A stretch of 64,000 nt of DNA from Bacillota bacterium. Its GTDB lineage: Bacteria; Bacillota_A; Clostridia; Lachnospirales; Lachnospiraceae. The stretch is from assembly GCA_023407175.1 (NCBI GenBank), contig JAEYMU010000043.1, positions 124,001-188,000 of the forward strand, given 5' to 3'. Under the pieces are notes generated by a model. The model was not told the origin of the DNA, did not search any database, and saw nothing but the letters and a program-made list of their open reading frames with translations. The translations under genes and the position numbers were made by a program. Position 1 is the first letter of the stretch. Every line of letters begins with the position of its first letter. This document shows positions 1 through 8,587 of this stretch, piece by piece.

Positions 1-912
1 CTTGGTTCTGGGGCCTAAGGAAGACGGGTCCGGAAGCACAGCCTTAAGAAACTGCAGGGGCACAATTTTGTGTCCCTCAAAATCAATCGGTTCAATTGAG
101 GTCATGCCCACATTCTGAAGCACACGAAGATGGGTCAGGTAGCGCTCCGAAAAGGTCATAAAGAATCGGATTTTCTTAATTCCCGGCATATTCAGAGCCA
201 GGGATTCCATTTCCTCATGATGGAGCAGATACATATCCTTCTCACCGATTTCAGGGAAATTATAAACCCGCTTAATGGACATGGGCTCAGTTTCAATAAA
301 TTTCCCGTTCTCAAAATAGCTGCCGTTAGCGGTTACCTCACGGATATTGATTTCCGGATTAAAATTGGTCGCAAAGGGATAGCCATGGTCCCCTGCATTG
401 GCATCCAGAATATCAATGGTATGGATTTCATCAAAATAATGCTTCAATGCATAGGCGGAAAATACGCCCGTAACTCCCGGGTCAAAGCCACAGCCAAGTA
501 CTGCGGTAATGCCTGCCTTCTCAAAGCGCTCACGGTATGCCCATTGCCAGCTGTATTCGAACTTCGCAGTATCCACCGGCTCATAGTTGGCGGTATCCAA
601 ATAATCAACCTTGGTTGCCAGACATGCATCCATTATGGTCAAATCCTGATACGGAAGGGCCACATTGATAACGATACGGGGCTGATAGCTTTCGATCAAT
701 TTGATTAATTCCTCTGTTTTATCTGCATCCACCTGGGCGGTTGTCACCTTAGTCTTGTATCCCTTTGCTTCTACCTGTGCCTTCAAGGCTTCACATTTTG
801 ATACGGTTCTGCTTGCTATACAAATTTCCTCAAACACCTCATGATTCTGGCAGCATTTATGAACTACTACGCTTGCTACTCCACCGGCGCCAATGATTAA
901 TGCTCTACTCAT
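1..912 (-). CDS. Carboxy(nor)spermidine dehydrogenase, saccharopine dehydrogenase family (5' part, cut by window edge)
   Basis: The frame starts at ATG 910-912, behind AAGGAGG with 8 nt spacing, and runs off the left edge after 304 codons; relatives are about 400 residues, so the C-terminal quarter is missing. The N-terminus contains a Rossmann loop (IIGAGGVAS) and the body resembles the saccharopine dehydrogenase/LYS1 fold. Family members next to polyamine genes use NADPH to join aspartate semialdehyde to diaminopropane or putrescine, giving carboxynorspermidine or carboxyspermidine, which NspC then decarboxylates. It follows speE by 16 nt and is the fourth gene of the speD-speA-speE run. 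The substrate is inferred from context; a true lysine-pathway saccharopine dehydrogenase is less likely. The expected nspC partner would lie beyond position 1. Confidence 0.85.
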   Translation of the reverse strand, partial: MSRALIIGAGGVASVVVHKCCQNHEVFEEICIASRTVSKCEALKAQVEAKGYKTKVTTAQVDADKTEELIKLIESYQPRIVINVALPYQDLTIMDACLATKVDYLDTANYEPVDTAKFEYSWQWAYRERFEKAGITAVLGCGFDPGVTGVFSAYALKHYFDEIHTIDILDANAGDHGYPFATNFNPEINIREVTANGSYFENGKFIETEPMSIKRVYNFPEIGEKDMYLLHHEEMESLALNMPGIKKIRFFMTFSERYLTHLRVLQNVGMTSIEPIDFEGHKIVPLQFLKAVLPDPSSLGPRTK

Positions 913-928
913 TTTAAATTCCTCCTTA

Positions 929-1780
929 TCACATATTCTCATTCAGCTGCTCAAGCACATAGTTGGGAAGTGCAAAGCAGCCCTTATGAAGCTCCGTATT
1001 ATAGTATTTCGTATTCAAGCCTAGCGCATTCCATTCCTTCTCCTTTAAGTCCTTAAGGGGATCATATTTCTTGGAGGCATAGCCAAACAGCCAGTGTCCG
1101 GAAGGATAGGTCGGAATATGCGCCTGATATACCTTTGCAACAGGAAAGGTTTCCATAATCCTTTTATGTGCCCTTTTCATGGCTTCTACATAGGCATCAT
1201 AATAGGTGCTCTCATGCTGATTAACCAAAATTCCGTCTTCCTTCAACGCATGGTAGCAGTTACCGTAAAACTCCTTTGTAAATAAACCCTCTCCCGGTCC
1301 AAAGGGATCAGTTGAGTCTACCAAAATTAAATCATATTCATTTTCCTTACGACGGACAAATTTAAGACCGTCCTCAAAGTATATATGCACCCTGGGATCG
1401 TTAAGCTTGCAGGCGGTCTGCGGAATATATCTGCGGCAGGCCTCCACGACCATCTCATCGATCTCCACCATGTCGATTTGCTCGATTTCCTGATATCTTG
1501 TCAGCTCTCTGATGGTTCCGCCGTCTCCTGCACCGATTACAAGAACCTTCCTTATATTAAGGTTTGTTGCCATCGGAACATGTACAATCATATCATGATA
1601 GATAAATTCATCCTTTTCTGTTACCATCAGACAGCCATCCAGCGTCAGGGCCCGACCGAATTCATAGGTATCCAGAATATCGATCTGCTGAAAATCACTC
1701 CTTGCGCTAAAAAGCTGTTCCTTTACCTTAAGCGAAAATCTGACATGCTCCGTATGATGCTCGGAATACCATAATTCCAT
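929..1780 (-). CDS. speE: Spermidine synthase (polyamine aminopropyltransferase)
   Basis: The 283-residue protein has the size and layout of SpeE: an N-terminal beta domain (WYSEHHTEHVRFSLKVKE), the decarboxylated-SAM loop GAGDGGTIREL at about 83-93, the acidic catalytic stretch VDSTDPFGPGEGLFT starting near residue 154, and a C-terminal TYPSGHW motif. It transfers the aminopropyl group of decarboxylated S-adenosylmethionine to putrescine in the cytoplasm. Neighbours supply both substrates: SpeD makes decarboxylated SAM, and the SpeA-type decarboxylase starts the route to putrescine. It lies 24 nt downstream of speA and 16 nt upstream of the dehydrogenase gene, so co-transcription is likely. 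The ATG at 1778-1780 is chosen because the WYSEHHT start matches the family. Confidence 0.95.
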   Translation of the reverse strand: MELWYSEHHTEHVRFSLKVKEQLFSARSDFQQIDILDTYEFGRALTLDGCLMVTEKDEFIYHDMIVHVPMATNLNIRKVLVIGAGDGGTIRELTRYQEIEQIDMVEIDEMVVEACRRYIPQTACKLNDPRVHIYFEDGLKFVRRKENEYDLILVDSTDPFGPGEGLFTKEFYGNCYHALKEDGILVNQHESTYYDAYVEAMKRAHKRIMETFPVAKVYQAHIPTYPSGHWLFGYASKKYDPLKDLKEKEWNALGLNTKYYNTELHKGCFALPNYVLEQLNENM

Positions 1781-1804
1781 TCATTAACACCTATACCCTT
1801 TCCT

Positions 1805-3253
1805 TTAAAAATCTACGATATTCAGATGCTCGACCTTCATATCCTTCGGCCCGGTCAGTGAACTGCCCTTCTCCTTGGCGTATTTAATATAGTCAATAAT
1901 ATCCTTCGTAACACGCTCTCCCGGCGCCAGTATTGGTATTCCCGGCGGATAGCACATCACGAATTCACCGGAGATATGTCCGGCAGCTTCCTCCAGTACA
2001 ACCGATTTCTTATCCTGGTAGAAGGCCTTCTGTGGGGTAACTGCAACCTCAGGATCAATATATTCATGGTTTAGCATGCCTACCTTGTCCCTTCCGTACA
2101 GGCGCTTGATTTCCGACAGGGCCGAAATCAAACGTTCTATTTCAAAGGGCCTGTCCCCTGCGGTTATCATCGCAAGAATATTACCGATGTCCCCGAATTC
2201 TATTTGTATATCATACTCATCACGCAACAGATCATAGACCTCCACACCTGCCAGTCCGATATTCGTCGTATGGATGGAAAGCTTGGTCAGATCAAAATCA
2301 AAGATGGTATCGTCATCAATCAGTTCGGAGGAAAATGCGTAATAGCCGCCCTGCTTATTGATCTCCGCCCTGGCGTATTCCGCCAGCATAATCGTTCTTT
2401 CCACCATCGCCTTGCCGTTTTGGTACATATTTTTTCTGGCCAGATCCAGGGAAGAAAGCAGCAGATAAGAACCGCTGGTTGTCTGGGTCAGATTAATAAT
2501 CTGTCTTACATAGCCGGGATCAATATCATTTTTACACAGCAGAAAGGAGCTCTGTGTCAGGGACCCGCCTGTCTTATGCATACTAACCGCTGACATATCT
2601 GCTCCTGCATTCATAGCGCTGACCGGAAGATTGTCTCCAAAGTAAAAATGAGCTCCGTGTGCCTCATCTACAAGCACTTTCATCCCTGCACCATGGGCAA
2701 GAGCCACAATTTCACGCAGATTCGAGCAGATACCGTAATAGGTCGGATTATTTACTAAAATCGCCTTAGCCTCCGGATTTTCACTGATCGCTCTCTTCAG
2801 ATCCTCCACTGACATTCCAAGCGGAATACCCAGCTCACGATTAACTCCGGGATTGACATATACCGGAATTGCACCGCAGACCACCAGGGCATTGATTGAG
2901 CTTCGGTGAACGTTCCGGGGCATAATGATCTTCTCTCCTGCCTTGCAGGTGGACATAATCATCGCCTGAACCGCTGCCGTCGTTCCATTTACGATAAAAA
3001 AAGCCGCATCTGCACCAAACGCCTCAGCGGCCAGTTCCTCAGCAGCTTTTATCACAGATACCGGATGAATTAAGTTGTCCAGGGATTTCATTGAATTGAC
3101 ATCTGCCTTCAGACAGTCAATCCCCAGAAACTCGGTCAGCTCCGGGTTACCGCGCCCACCCTTATGTCCCGGGACATCAAAAGGAACGACACGGTTTTTT
3201 TTATGCTGTAATAACGCCTCCTGTATGGGAGCATTATTTTGTGTATACTTCAT
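1805..3253 (-). CDS. speA: Orn/Lys/Arg decarboxylase, probable arginine decarboxylase
   Basis: A PLP-dependent fold-type I basic amino-acid decarboxylase of 482 residues, the length of B. subtilis SpeA-type enzymes rather than the ~710-residue inducible E. coli forms. Visible motifs are VPGHKGGRG near the N-terminus, VDEAHGAH (PLP-ring aspartate/histidine region) and SMHKTGGSLTQ, whose lysine (about 227) should carry the PLP. ATG 3253 is preferred over the upstream in-frame ATG 3265 because GGAG precedes it by 6 nt. In this cluster it probably makes agmatine from arginine; lysine or ornithine specificity cannot be excluded from sequence. A MITE-like element separates it from speD, the next gene upstream, so transcripts from the speD promoter must cross that element. 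Confidence 0.88.
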   Translation of the reverse strand: MKYTQNNAPIQEALLQHKKNRVVPFDVPGHKGGRGNPELTEFLGIDCLKADVNSMKSLDNLIHPVSVIKAAEELAAEAFGADAAFFIVNGTTAAVQAMIMSTCKAGEKIIMPRNVHRSSINALVVCGAIPVYVNPGVNRELGIPLGMSVEDLKRAISENPEAKAILVNNPTYYGICSNLREIVALAHGAGMKVLVDEAHGAHFYFGDNLPVSAMNAGADMSAVSMHKTGGSLTQSSFLLCKNDIDPGYVRQIINLTQTTSGSYLLLSSLDLARKNMYQNGKAMVERTIMLAEYARAEINKQGGYYAFSSELIDDDTIFDFDLTKLSIHTTNIGLAGVEVYDLLRDEYDIQIEFGDIGNILAMITAGDRPFEIERLISALSEIKRLYGRDKVGMLNHEYIDPEVAVTPQKAFYQDKKSVVLEEAAGHISGEFVMCYPPGIPILAPGERVTKDIIDYIKYAKEKGSSLTGPKDMKVEHLNIVDF

Positions 3254-3278
3254 AATAGACTCCATTCTCTAAAATCAA

Positions 3279-3424
3279 TGTAACTGTTCAGAGCCAAACT
3301 CGAAAACACCGTGTGTTTCCTCGTTGTGGCGTATCCGCCAAATAAATTCATACAAAAATACGCCTATGAATGCAAGCATTCACCGCATATTTTTGATGAA
3401 TTTGCTTGGCTCTGAACAGTTACA
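3279..3424. mobile_element. MITE-like non-autonomous element with 19-bp terminal inverted repeats
   Basis: The left end, TGTAACTGTTCAGAGCCAA (3279-3297), is the exact reverse complement of the right end (3406-3424). The element is 146 bp, has no coding frame, and is flanked by a perfect 6-bp duplication AATCAA (3273-3278 and 3425-3430), as expected from transposition. The interior folds further: AAATTCAT...ACAAAAATACG (about 3340-3361) pairs imperfectly with CGCATATTTTTGATGAATTT (about 3384-3403). The duplicated bases contain the speD stop codon (TGA at 3427-3429 on minus), so insertion fell exactly at the gene end. No transposase and no second copy were seen in the window. Confidence 0.8.
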
Positions 3425-3426
3425 AA

Positions 3427-4230
3427 TCAATAAATATTCATACCGCTGAAAATCTCGATCATTTCCTTACGCAGACTGTTGGTGATATCAAGTCTCTGCT
3501 TGGGAGGCAGCTCATACACATCCTTGTTAAAAAGGTAATTCTGCAGCTCAATCTCCTTAATCAGCATCTTAGTATGGAAAATATTCGACTGGTACACATT
3601 AACATCAATTGCATCGTATCTGGTCAAGGTCCCATCATCGATATAATCCTGAATGGAGGTTATATTATGGTCAATAAAATATTTCATACCGTGGAGGTCA
3701 CGGGTAAAGCCCCTGACACGGTAATCTATGGTAATAATATCGGAATCGAAGCTCCCAATCAGATAATCCAGGGCGTTAAGCGGTGAAATTTCACCACAGG
3801 TAGACACATCAATATCCACACGGAAGGTAGAAATCGAGTTATCCGGATGATGCTCCGGAAAGGTGTGAACCGTAACGTGGCTTTTGTCCAGGTGGGCATG
3901 AACCGTGTCTCTGCCTGCCTTCGCATATTTTCCCTGATTACAGGATTCATCAATATGCACCGTCGATAAAGAACCCTCTGCAATCAGAATATTAACCGAG
4001 GCTCCCTGAGGATCATAATCCTGCTTTGATATATTAAGAACATGTGCACCGATCATCTCGGTAACATCCACCAAAATTTTTGTCAATCGTTCCGAATTGT
4101 ATTGTTCGTCGATATATGCAATATAATCCTTCTGTTCCCGCTCACTCTTTGCATAGCATACATCATAAATGTTGAAGCTAAGAGTTTTTGTGAGGTTGTT
4201 AAAGCCGTACAGTGTAAGCTTTTTATCCAA
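3427..4230 (-). CDS. speD: S-adenosylmethionine decarboxylase proenzyme, SpeD (E. coli-type)
   Basis: The 267-residue proenzyme has the long bacterial SpeD architecture. The self-cleavage site is visible in [19 protein letters not shown]: cleavage between Lys116 and Ser117 would give the pyruvoyl-blocked large subunit. A further family motif is [16 protein letters not shown]. It decarboxylates SAM to supply the aminopropyl donor for SpeE. The start is TTG (4228-4230), with a weak AAAGG about 12 nt upstream and no suitable in-frame ATG, so initiation may be inefficient. It is the first gene of the minus-strand polyamine cluster and has a good promoter at 4346-4374. Its stop codon lies in the target-site duplication of the MITE-like element. 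Confidence 0.94.
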   Translation of the reverse strand: MDKKLTLYGFNNLTKTLSFNIYDVCYAKSEREQKDYIAYIDEQYNSERLTKILVDVTEMIGAHVLNISKQDYDPQGASVNILIAEGSLSTVHIDESCNQGKYAKAGRDTVHAHLDKSHVTVHTFPEHHPDNSISTFRVDIDVSTCGEISPLNALDYLIGSFDSDIITIDYRVRGFTRDLHGMKYFIDHNITSIQDYIDDGTLTRYDAIDVNVYQSNIFHTKMLIKEIELQNYLFNKDVYELPPKQRLDITNSLRKEMIEIFSGMNIY

Positions 4231-4345
4231 CCCTTATCACTACCTTTCTATGTTCATTATGTAAAGTATGCGCCAAAAATGTAAATTTTAATTATGCACA
4301 CTACTGCACCAGAGCAAACCGCCCAGATATATAACAGCATTGATT

Positions 4346-4374
4346 ATTATACAAAACTGCGGGCAAACATGCAA
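4346..4374 (-). promoter_or_regulatory. Sigma-A type promoter for speD-speA-speE
   Basis: On the minus strand TTGCAT (4369-4374) and TATAAT (4346-4351) are separated by exactly 17 bp. It points at speD and lies downstream of the scpB terminator. Confidence 0.8.
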
Positions 4375-4447
4375 GCATTATTTTTACTATTTGTAAACCA
4401 AAAGTTTAGTATTACTGTCACTTTTACATATAAATGTAGGATATCAT

Positions 4448-4495
4448 AAAAAAACCGGAAAACAGTTCTGTCAAAACAGATTATTTTCCGGTTTT
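4448..4495 (-). terminator. Rho-independent terminator of scpAB
   Basis: Perfect 12-bp stem AAAACCGGAAAA (4451-4462) / TTTTCCGGTTTT (4484-4495), followed on the minus strand by a run of seven T. It lies about 50 bp after the scpB stop. Confidence 0.85.
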
Positions 4496-4543
4496 CATTC
4501 GACACATAGTACATTAGTGTGCTGTCCCGTCCATCATAGCGCA

Positions 4544-5113
4544 CTAGATATCCAATTTTAACTGCATCTCCTCCTCAGCCTCCAGCTTAAAGTCCTCTAT
4601 TTTCTCAGGATTTACCACCGGCAGCGCGTCAAGGGACTGCAGCCCGAAGCTTCGCAGGAATTCCTCCGTGGTTCCGAATAAAATCGGCCGTCCCGGAGCG
4701 TCCATTCTTCCCATTTCACAGACCAGATTGTATTCCACCAGCTTGTTTACCGCATGGTCGGATTTCACACCGCGGATGGCTTCAATCTGAAGCTTTGTGA
4801 TTGGCTGCTTATAGGCTATGATGGACAAGGTCTCCAAAAGCACATCCGTCAGAACATGCTTCCTGGGTATATGGGTTATCTTAATGATCGATTCGTACAT
4901 GGAGGGCTTGGTACATAATTGATAAGCCCCATCCAGTTCGATAATATGGATTCCCCGTTCCTCGGCTTCATATCTGTCCATCATATTCTGTATGACTTTG
5001 CGCAGGGTTTCCGCATCGTGATCCAGCGCCCCGGCAAGCCGTTCCAGCTCTACCGCTTCCCCCATGGTAAATAAAATTGCTTCTATCTGCGCTTCTATCT
5101 GTTTTAATTCCAT
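4544..5113 (-). CDS. scpB: Segregation and condensation protein B
   Basis: The 189-residue protein has the tandem winged-helix layout of ScpB; recognisable family segments are IIKITHIPRKHVLTDVLLETLSIIAY (around residues 77-102) and PITKLQIEAIRGVKSDHAVNKLVE, ending in an acidic tail. ScpB dimers bind ScpA and, with Smc, form the condensin complex acting in chromosome compaction and origin segregation. Its ATG overlaps the scpA stop by one base (TAATG), the usual translationally coupled arrangement. A strong terminator follows about 50 bp downstream. Confidence 0.96.
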   Translation of the reverse strand: MELKQIEAQIEAILFTMGEAVELERLAGALDHDAETLRKVIQNMMDRYEAEERGIHIIELDGAYQLCTKPSMYESIIKITHIPRKHVLTDVLLETLSIIAYKQPITKLQIEAIRGVKSDHAVNKLVEYNLVCEMGRMDAPGRPILFGTTEEFLRSFGLQSLDALPVVNPEKIEDFKLEAEEEMQLKLDI

Positions 5114-5889
5114 TAAAAACTGCCCTCCTCCATCTGCATAACATCAAAAGCAAGGTATGTAATGACGATATCATCAAATAATCCTTCCTGCTCAATCTGA
5201 ATTCTTCCTATCTTAATCAGCTCCAGTATGCTAAGAAAGGTCACAATAACCTCCATTTTACTATGCTGTGCCTCCAGAAGACTGCGGAAGGAAAACTTCT
5301 TATGCAGCAGGCCATATTCCTGAATCTGGGCAAATTTAGCCGCCAGATTAATCTCTTCCCGTTCAATTTTCCCGAATTTGCTTCGGATCGGGTCAATCTT
5401 GTCCACCTGCTTTTTCACGATGGACTTGAAGATCTCATGCAGCTTGGAAAGTGTCAGATCCGATAAAAGGCTCCCCACATCGATCTCTTCTTTATAGTCT
5501 GCAATTTCCTCCGGAATTGTCGGTGGTTTGAACATGACACGGGAGGCATCCAGCTGCTTGTCCTTAAGCTCCTCCGATATGTACTTATACAGCTTATATT
5601 CCAACAGCCGTTCTACCAGCTCCTGTCTCGGATCCACCGGCTCCTCATCCTCGCTTTCCTCTGGCGGCAGGAGCATCTTTGACTTGATATTGACCAAAGT
5701 TGCCGCCATGACAAGGAACTCGCTCATGACATCCAAATCCTTGGTTTTCATTTGGCGGATATAGTCCAGGTATTGCTCCGTTATGACGATGATCGGAATA
5801 TCATAAATATTTACCTTATTCTTATCAATTAAATGAAGCAAAAGGTCAAGAGGCCCCTCAAATGCTTCCAGCTTTACCGAAATCCCCAT
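5113..5889 (-). CDS. scpA: Segregation and condensation protein A (kleisin)
   Basis: The protein begins with the ScpA hallmark VKLEAFEGPLDLLLHLIDKNKVNIYDIPI and ends with a winged-helix segment that contacts the Smc head. It is the kleisin subunit bridging Smc heads in the cytoplasm, with ScpB bound to its middle. The start is uncertain: ATG 5889 gives the family-like MGISVKLEAF N-terminus; in-frame ATG 5898 and GTG 5910 are alternatives, and none has a strong ribosome site. Its stop overlaps the scpB ATG. The upstream metallophosphoesterase gene ends 51 nt before the outermost start, so the three may be co-transcribed. Confidence 0.94.
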   Translation of the reverse strand: MGISVKLEAFEGPLDLLLHLIDKNKVNIYDIPIIVITEQYLDYIRQMKTKDLDVMSEFLVMAATLVNIKSKMLLPPEESEDEEPVDPRQELVERLLEYKLYKYISEELKDKQLDASRVMFKPPTIPEEIADYKEEIDVGSLLSDLTLSKLHEIFKSIVKKQVDKIDPIRSKFGKIEREEINLAAKFAQIQEYGLLHKKFSFRSLLEAQHSKMEVIVTFLSILELIKIGRIQIEQEGLFDDIVITYLAFDVMQMEEGSF

Positions 5890-5961
5890 AAATTCCATGC
5901 ATGATGACACTCAAAAACCGGTCACCCTACTTTTCCTTTCTATCAATCTCTCCCATCAGGT

Positions 5962-6882
5962 TTACTTTCGTTCATCAATCTTTGCCTGCTTTGATGTAAG
6001 CTCCGAATTCTTTAGTATAATCTGTACGATTTCCGGAGTATTAAATAGTCTTGGCATCAGGGAATGAGAACCCAGACCCCTGGACACAGCCATCCGGTGT
6101 CCCTGCCTCTTATGAAATCCTGCACTGTATTTTGGAAACAGCCTGACCTGCGGAGATACCAGCCCTCCCAGAAAGGGAAGTCTGACCATGCCCCCATGCA
6201 GATGCCCGGATAAAATCAGGTCTGCTCCCCATTCGCAATAATCCTGAAAATAGGAAGGATTATGTGCAATCAGGATTTGATACTCTGACTCCGGCTTATT
6301 CCCCAGCAGGGAAGTAAGGTAACCCGTATCCATCGGACGCAGCTTCCCATGCCCAAAATATTGTTCGCCAATGGATACACCTGTAATTCTAAGCCTGTTT
6401 TCACCCTTTTGAAGCCATACGCTTTGGTTATCCAGGAAGCTTACCCCGCATTTGACAAGGGCTGCCTTGAATTCATTCCACGAACCTCCAATATCGTCCG
6501 GCTGGGCTTGTTCCGATAATTGCTGCTCCATGGTCTGTTCATGGTTGCCATAGGCGTAATAAATCCGATGTTTTTTTGCAAGCTGCTCCAACAAGGAAAA
6601 GGTATCTCCGGGATAGCAGATCGCCCGCTTTTGAATCATATCCCCGGCGATTATAATAAATTCCGGTGAACAGCTTTCTATCCTCTTTAATAATCTTTGA
6701 TTGTGTTTACCAAATCTTACGTTATGCAAATCTGCCAATACGACAAATCCGGTATCATGAAATGCCCTTGGAAGCCTGTCCGATACTGCCTGATAGCTCG
6801 TTATAACCAACTGCTTCTGCTCCATCGCTGTCCATAGAATAATGAGAAGGATTATTCCGATTATGATTAATTCCCCTGGCAT
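5962..6882 (-). CDS. Membrane-anchored metallophosphoesterase (calcineurin-like)
   Basis: The protein (306 aa) has one N-terminal membrane helix (ELIIIGIILLIILW) and then calcineurin-like phosphoesterase metal motifs: D-x-H (VVLADLHN), GDM (IIAGDMIQ), GNHE (YAYGNHEQ), and the C-terminal H and GHLHGG (LILSGHLHGGMVRLP). It belongs to the YaeI/YkuE-like group; members act on phosphoesters including lipid phosphates, but the substrate here is unknown. ATG 6882 is chosen because AAAGGAG lies 5 nt upstream and the membrane helix follows at once; the longer frame to 6999 would overlap the promoter at 6978-7006. It precedes scpAB on the same strand. Confidence 0.9.
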   Translation of the reverse strand: MPGELIIIGIILLIILWTAMEQKQLVITSYQAVSDRLPRAFHDTGFVVLADLHNVRFGKHNQRLLKRIESCSPEFIIIAGDMIQKRAICYPGDTFSLLEQLAKKHRIYYAYGNHEQTMEQQLSEQAQPDDIGGSWNEFKAALVKCGVSFLDNQSVWLQKGENRLRITGVSIGEQYFGHGKLRPMDTGYLTSLLGNKPESEYQILIAHNPSYFQDYCEWGADLILSGHLHGGMVRLPFLGGLVSPQVRLFPKYSAGFHKRQGHRMAVSRGLGSHSLMPRLFNTPEIVQIILKNSELTSKQAKIDERK

Positions 6883-6977
6883 GCAGACTCCTTTCCGGTG
6901 CTTCCTATCATTTATAAAGTCAGTTTCTGTTGAAGCCTTTGCCTTTAACGCTGGAAATTGACTTTCATACCTATTAT

Positions 6978-7006
6978 AATATACTAGTTCAATAATCAAG
7001 TGTCAA
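6978..7006 (-). promoter_or_regulatory. Sigma-A type promoter for metallophosphoesterase (scpAB?)
   Basis: Minus-strand TTGACA (7001-7006) and TATATT (6978-6983) are spaced by 17 bp, about 95 bp upstream of ATG 6882. Confidence 0.8.
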
Positions 7007-7033
7007 CCAAATCTCAATCAAAACAGGCCAAAC

Positions 7034-7073
7034 TGTAACAAACAGGGATTCCCTTTTTATAAAGAATCCCTGT
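7034..7073 (-). terminator. Probable terminator after D,D-carboxypeptidase
   Basis: A 10-bp perfect stem ACAGGGATTC (7042-7051) / GAATCCCTGT (7064-7073) is followed on the minus strand by TTGTTAC, a weak U-tract. It is the last of three hairpins between dacF and the next promoter. Confidence 0.5.
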
Positions 7074-7186
7074 CCGATATAATTTACATAATATTTTTAT
7101 GTATCTATTTTTCCCTCTAAGCTTACACTCCTGAATATCACAAGCTTTGTTTGTTGAAGAAGACGATGCTTTTTCGGCTTCTTCCC

Positions 7187-7246
7187 GTGTGAAACTTAGT
7201 AATTCTTAGCCGGTGTTCTTAGCCGGTTTAGAATTACTTTTCACAC
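7187..7246 (-). repeat. Long bulged hairpin overlapping the dacF-like stop codon
   Basis: GTGTGAAA (7187-7194) pairs with TTTCACAC (7239-7246), and after a 3-nt bulge AGTAATTCT (7198-7206) pairs with AGAATTACT (7230-7238). The loop contains a duplicated CTTAGCCGGT-like segment. The outer arm covers the TGA stop (7241-7243). No U-tract follows, so it may be an mRNA 3'-end stabiliser rather than a terminator. Confidence 0.6.
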
Positions 7247-8479
7247 TGTTCCCATAAAATACTGTTTCAGCAGTTTAAGAAAACAATCCTTGTATTTTGC
7301 CTTGTTGACCGCCTCGGATGCAAGAATATCCACGCTGCCGATCTTTTCTGTGTTATAATAATAATTAATTTCACCGATTTTATCACCAACAGCTACCGGT
7401 GCCGGAATCTCCTCTAACATCACTACTTCCTTTTTAATCGCATCTGCCGATTTATCCTTGGAACAAAGATAGGAGAAGGCACCTCCCGCCTTACCGGAAA
7501 CCGTATCAGCTACTCCCTTCTTCACCCGCACCGGGGTTAAAACCGTATCGGCATTATTATCGGCATACATGCTGTAGTTTGCAAAGCCATAGTTTAATAG
7601 CTTGGAGGCTTCCGCAAACCTTGTTTTTGTATCCGGTGATGCCATGATAACAGCAATCATATCCATATCCTTGCGTCTTGCCGTAGCGGACAGACAGTAC
7701 TTCGCCAGGCCGGTAGAGCCGGTTTTCAATCCTGTAATACCCTCATAGAATTTGACCAGCTTATTTGTATTGGTCAGACCGAATTCAGTTTTGCCCTTCT
7801 TTGTAGTATGTACGATGGTATCCATCCAGATTGTTGAATAATCACTAATTTGGGGATGCTTCATAATCAGTTCCCTTGACATTAGTGCAACATCATAGGC
7901 AGAGGAATAATGGTTATCCGTATCCAGGCCGCAGCAATTAACAAAGTTGGTATTATTCATACCAAGCTCTTTTGCCCTCTTATTCATCATAGCCACGAAT
8001 TCCTCTTCCGAGCCGGCGATATATTCTGCCATAGCAACGCAGGCATCGTTAGCACTGGCTATACTGATGCATTTAATCATTGTGTTGACATCCTGAACCT
8101 CATAGGGCTCCAGAAATACCTGTGAGCCACCCATAGAAGCCGCATGCTCACTAACGCTGACCTCATCCGTCAGCTTGATCTGTCCGGAGTCAAGTGCCTC
8201 AAAAATTAATATCAGCGTCATAATCTTCGTTATGCTTGCGGGCTTGAGCCGTTCATCCTTATTCTTATCATAGATTACCATTCCCGTGGAACCCTCCATC
8301 AATACCGCAGAGGGTGAGCTTAGCTCCATTTTTACATCTGTCGCGGCGGCTGTTGTTGTAATCGCCACTGTATTGTTATTCTCCGCTCTGACAGGATTGG
8401 TCTTTGCATCTGCCGTGAAGGGAGAAGCTATCATAAGAAGCATTGTAAGGGATAAGAAAGTCGTAATAAACCGTTTCAA
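7241..8479 (-). CDS. dacF: D-alanyl-D-alanine carboxypeptidase (penicillin-binding protein, S11)
   Basis: The 412-residue protein has a signal peptide (RFITTFLSLTMLLMIASPFTADA) and the three serine-peptidase motifs of the S11 family in order: SxxK in KPASITKIMT, SxN in IASANDACVAM, and KTG in TGLKTGSTGLAKY, followed by a C-terminal PBP5-like beta domain. It trims the terminal D-Ala from peptidoglycan stem peptides outside the membrane. The start is TTG 8477-8479 with GAGG five nt upstream. Placement with pdp, xerD and spoIIM matches the clostridial/bacillus block where the gene is dacF, hence the symbol; a vegetative DacA-type role cannot be excluded. Complex hairpins overlap and follow its stop codon. 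Confidence 0.9.
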   Translation of the reverse strand: MKRFITTFLSLTMLLMIASPFTADAKTNPVRAENNNTVAITTTAAATDVKMELSSPSAVLMEGSTGMVIYDKNKDERLKPASITKIMTLILIFEALDSGQIKLTDEVSVSEHAASMGGSQVFLEPYEVQDVNTMIKCISIASANDACVAMAEYIAGSEEEFVAMMNKRAKELGMNNTNFVNCCGLDTDNHYSSAYDVALMSRELIMKHPQISDYSTIWMDTIVHTTKKGKTEFGLTNTNKLVKFYEGITGLKTGSTGLAKYCLSATARRKDMDMIAVIMASPDTKTRFAEASKLLNYGFANYSMYADNNADTVLTPVRVKKGVADTVSGKAGGAFSYLCSKDKSADAIKKEVVMLEEIPAPVAVGDKIGEINYYYNTEKIGSVDILASEAVNKAKYKDCFLKLLKQYFMGTV

Positions 8480-8587
8480 TTTTACCTCAATTCTGCCGTA
8501 AGCATGGCAAAAAAGTATTATTACTATTTTAATCCATGCTCTTCATTTTTAGACCAATCCATCGTATAAATTTGTCTCAAAAACTTC

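Larger units (their letters stand above)
4231..4543. other. Intergenic stretch between speD and scpB
   Basis: This 313-bp gap holds, from right to left on the minus strand, the scpAB terminator (4448-4495), the speD promoter (4346-4374) and a ~115-nt speD leader. A 5-codon ATG...TAG mini-frame lies just upstream of the speD TTG start; I do not regard it as a gene. Confidence 0.7.
6883..7240. other. Intergenic stretch between dacF-like gene and metallophosphoesterase
   Basis: This 358-bp gap contains three consecutive inverted repeats after the carboxypeptidase gene (7187-7246, 7156-7184 with GAAGAAG/CTTCTTC arms, 7042-7073) and then the promoter at 6978-7006. I see no gene in it. Confidence 0.7.

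Noticed and set aside
130..708. A 192-codon plus-strand frame opposite the first gene
   Set aside because: It lies entirely antisense to the saccharopine dehydrogenase-family gene and has no ribosome site or recognisable domain.
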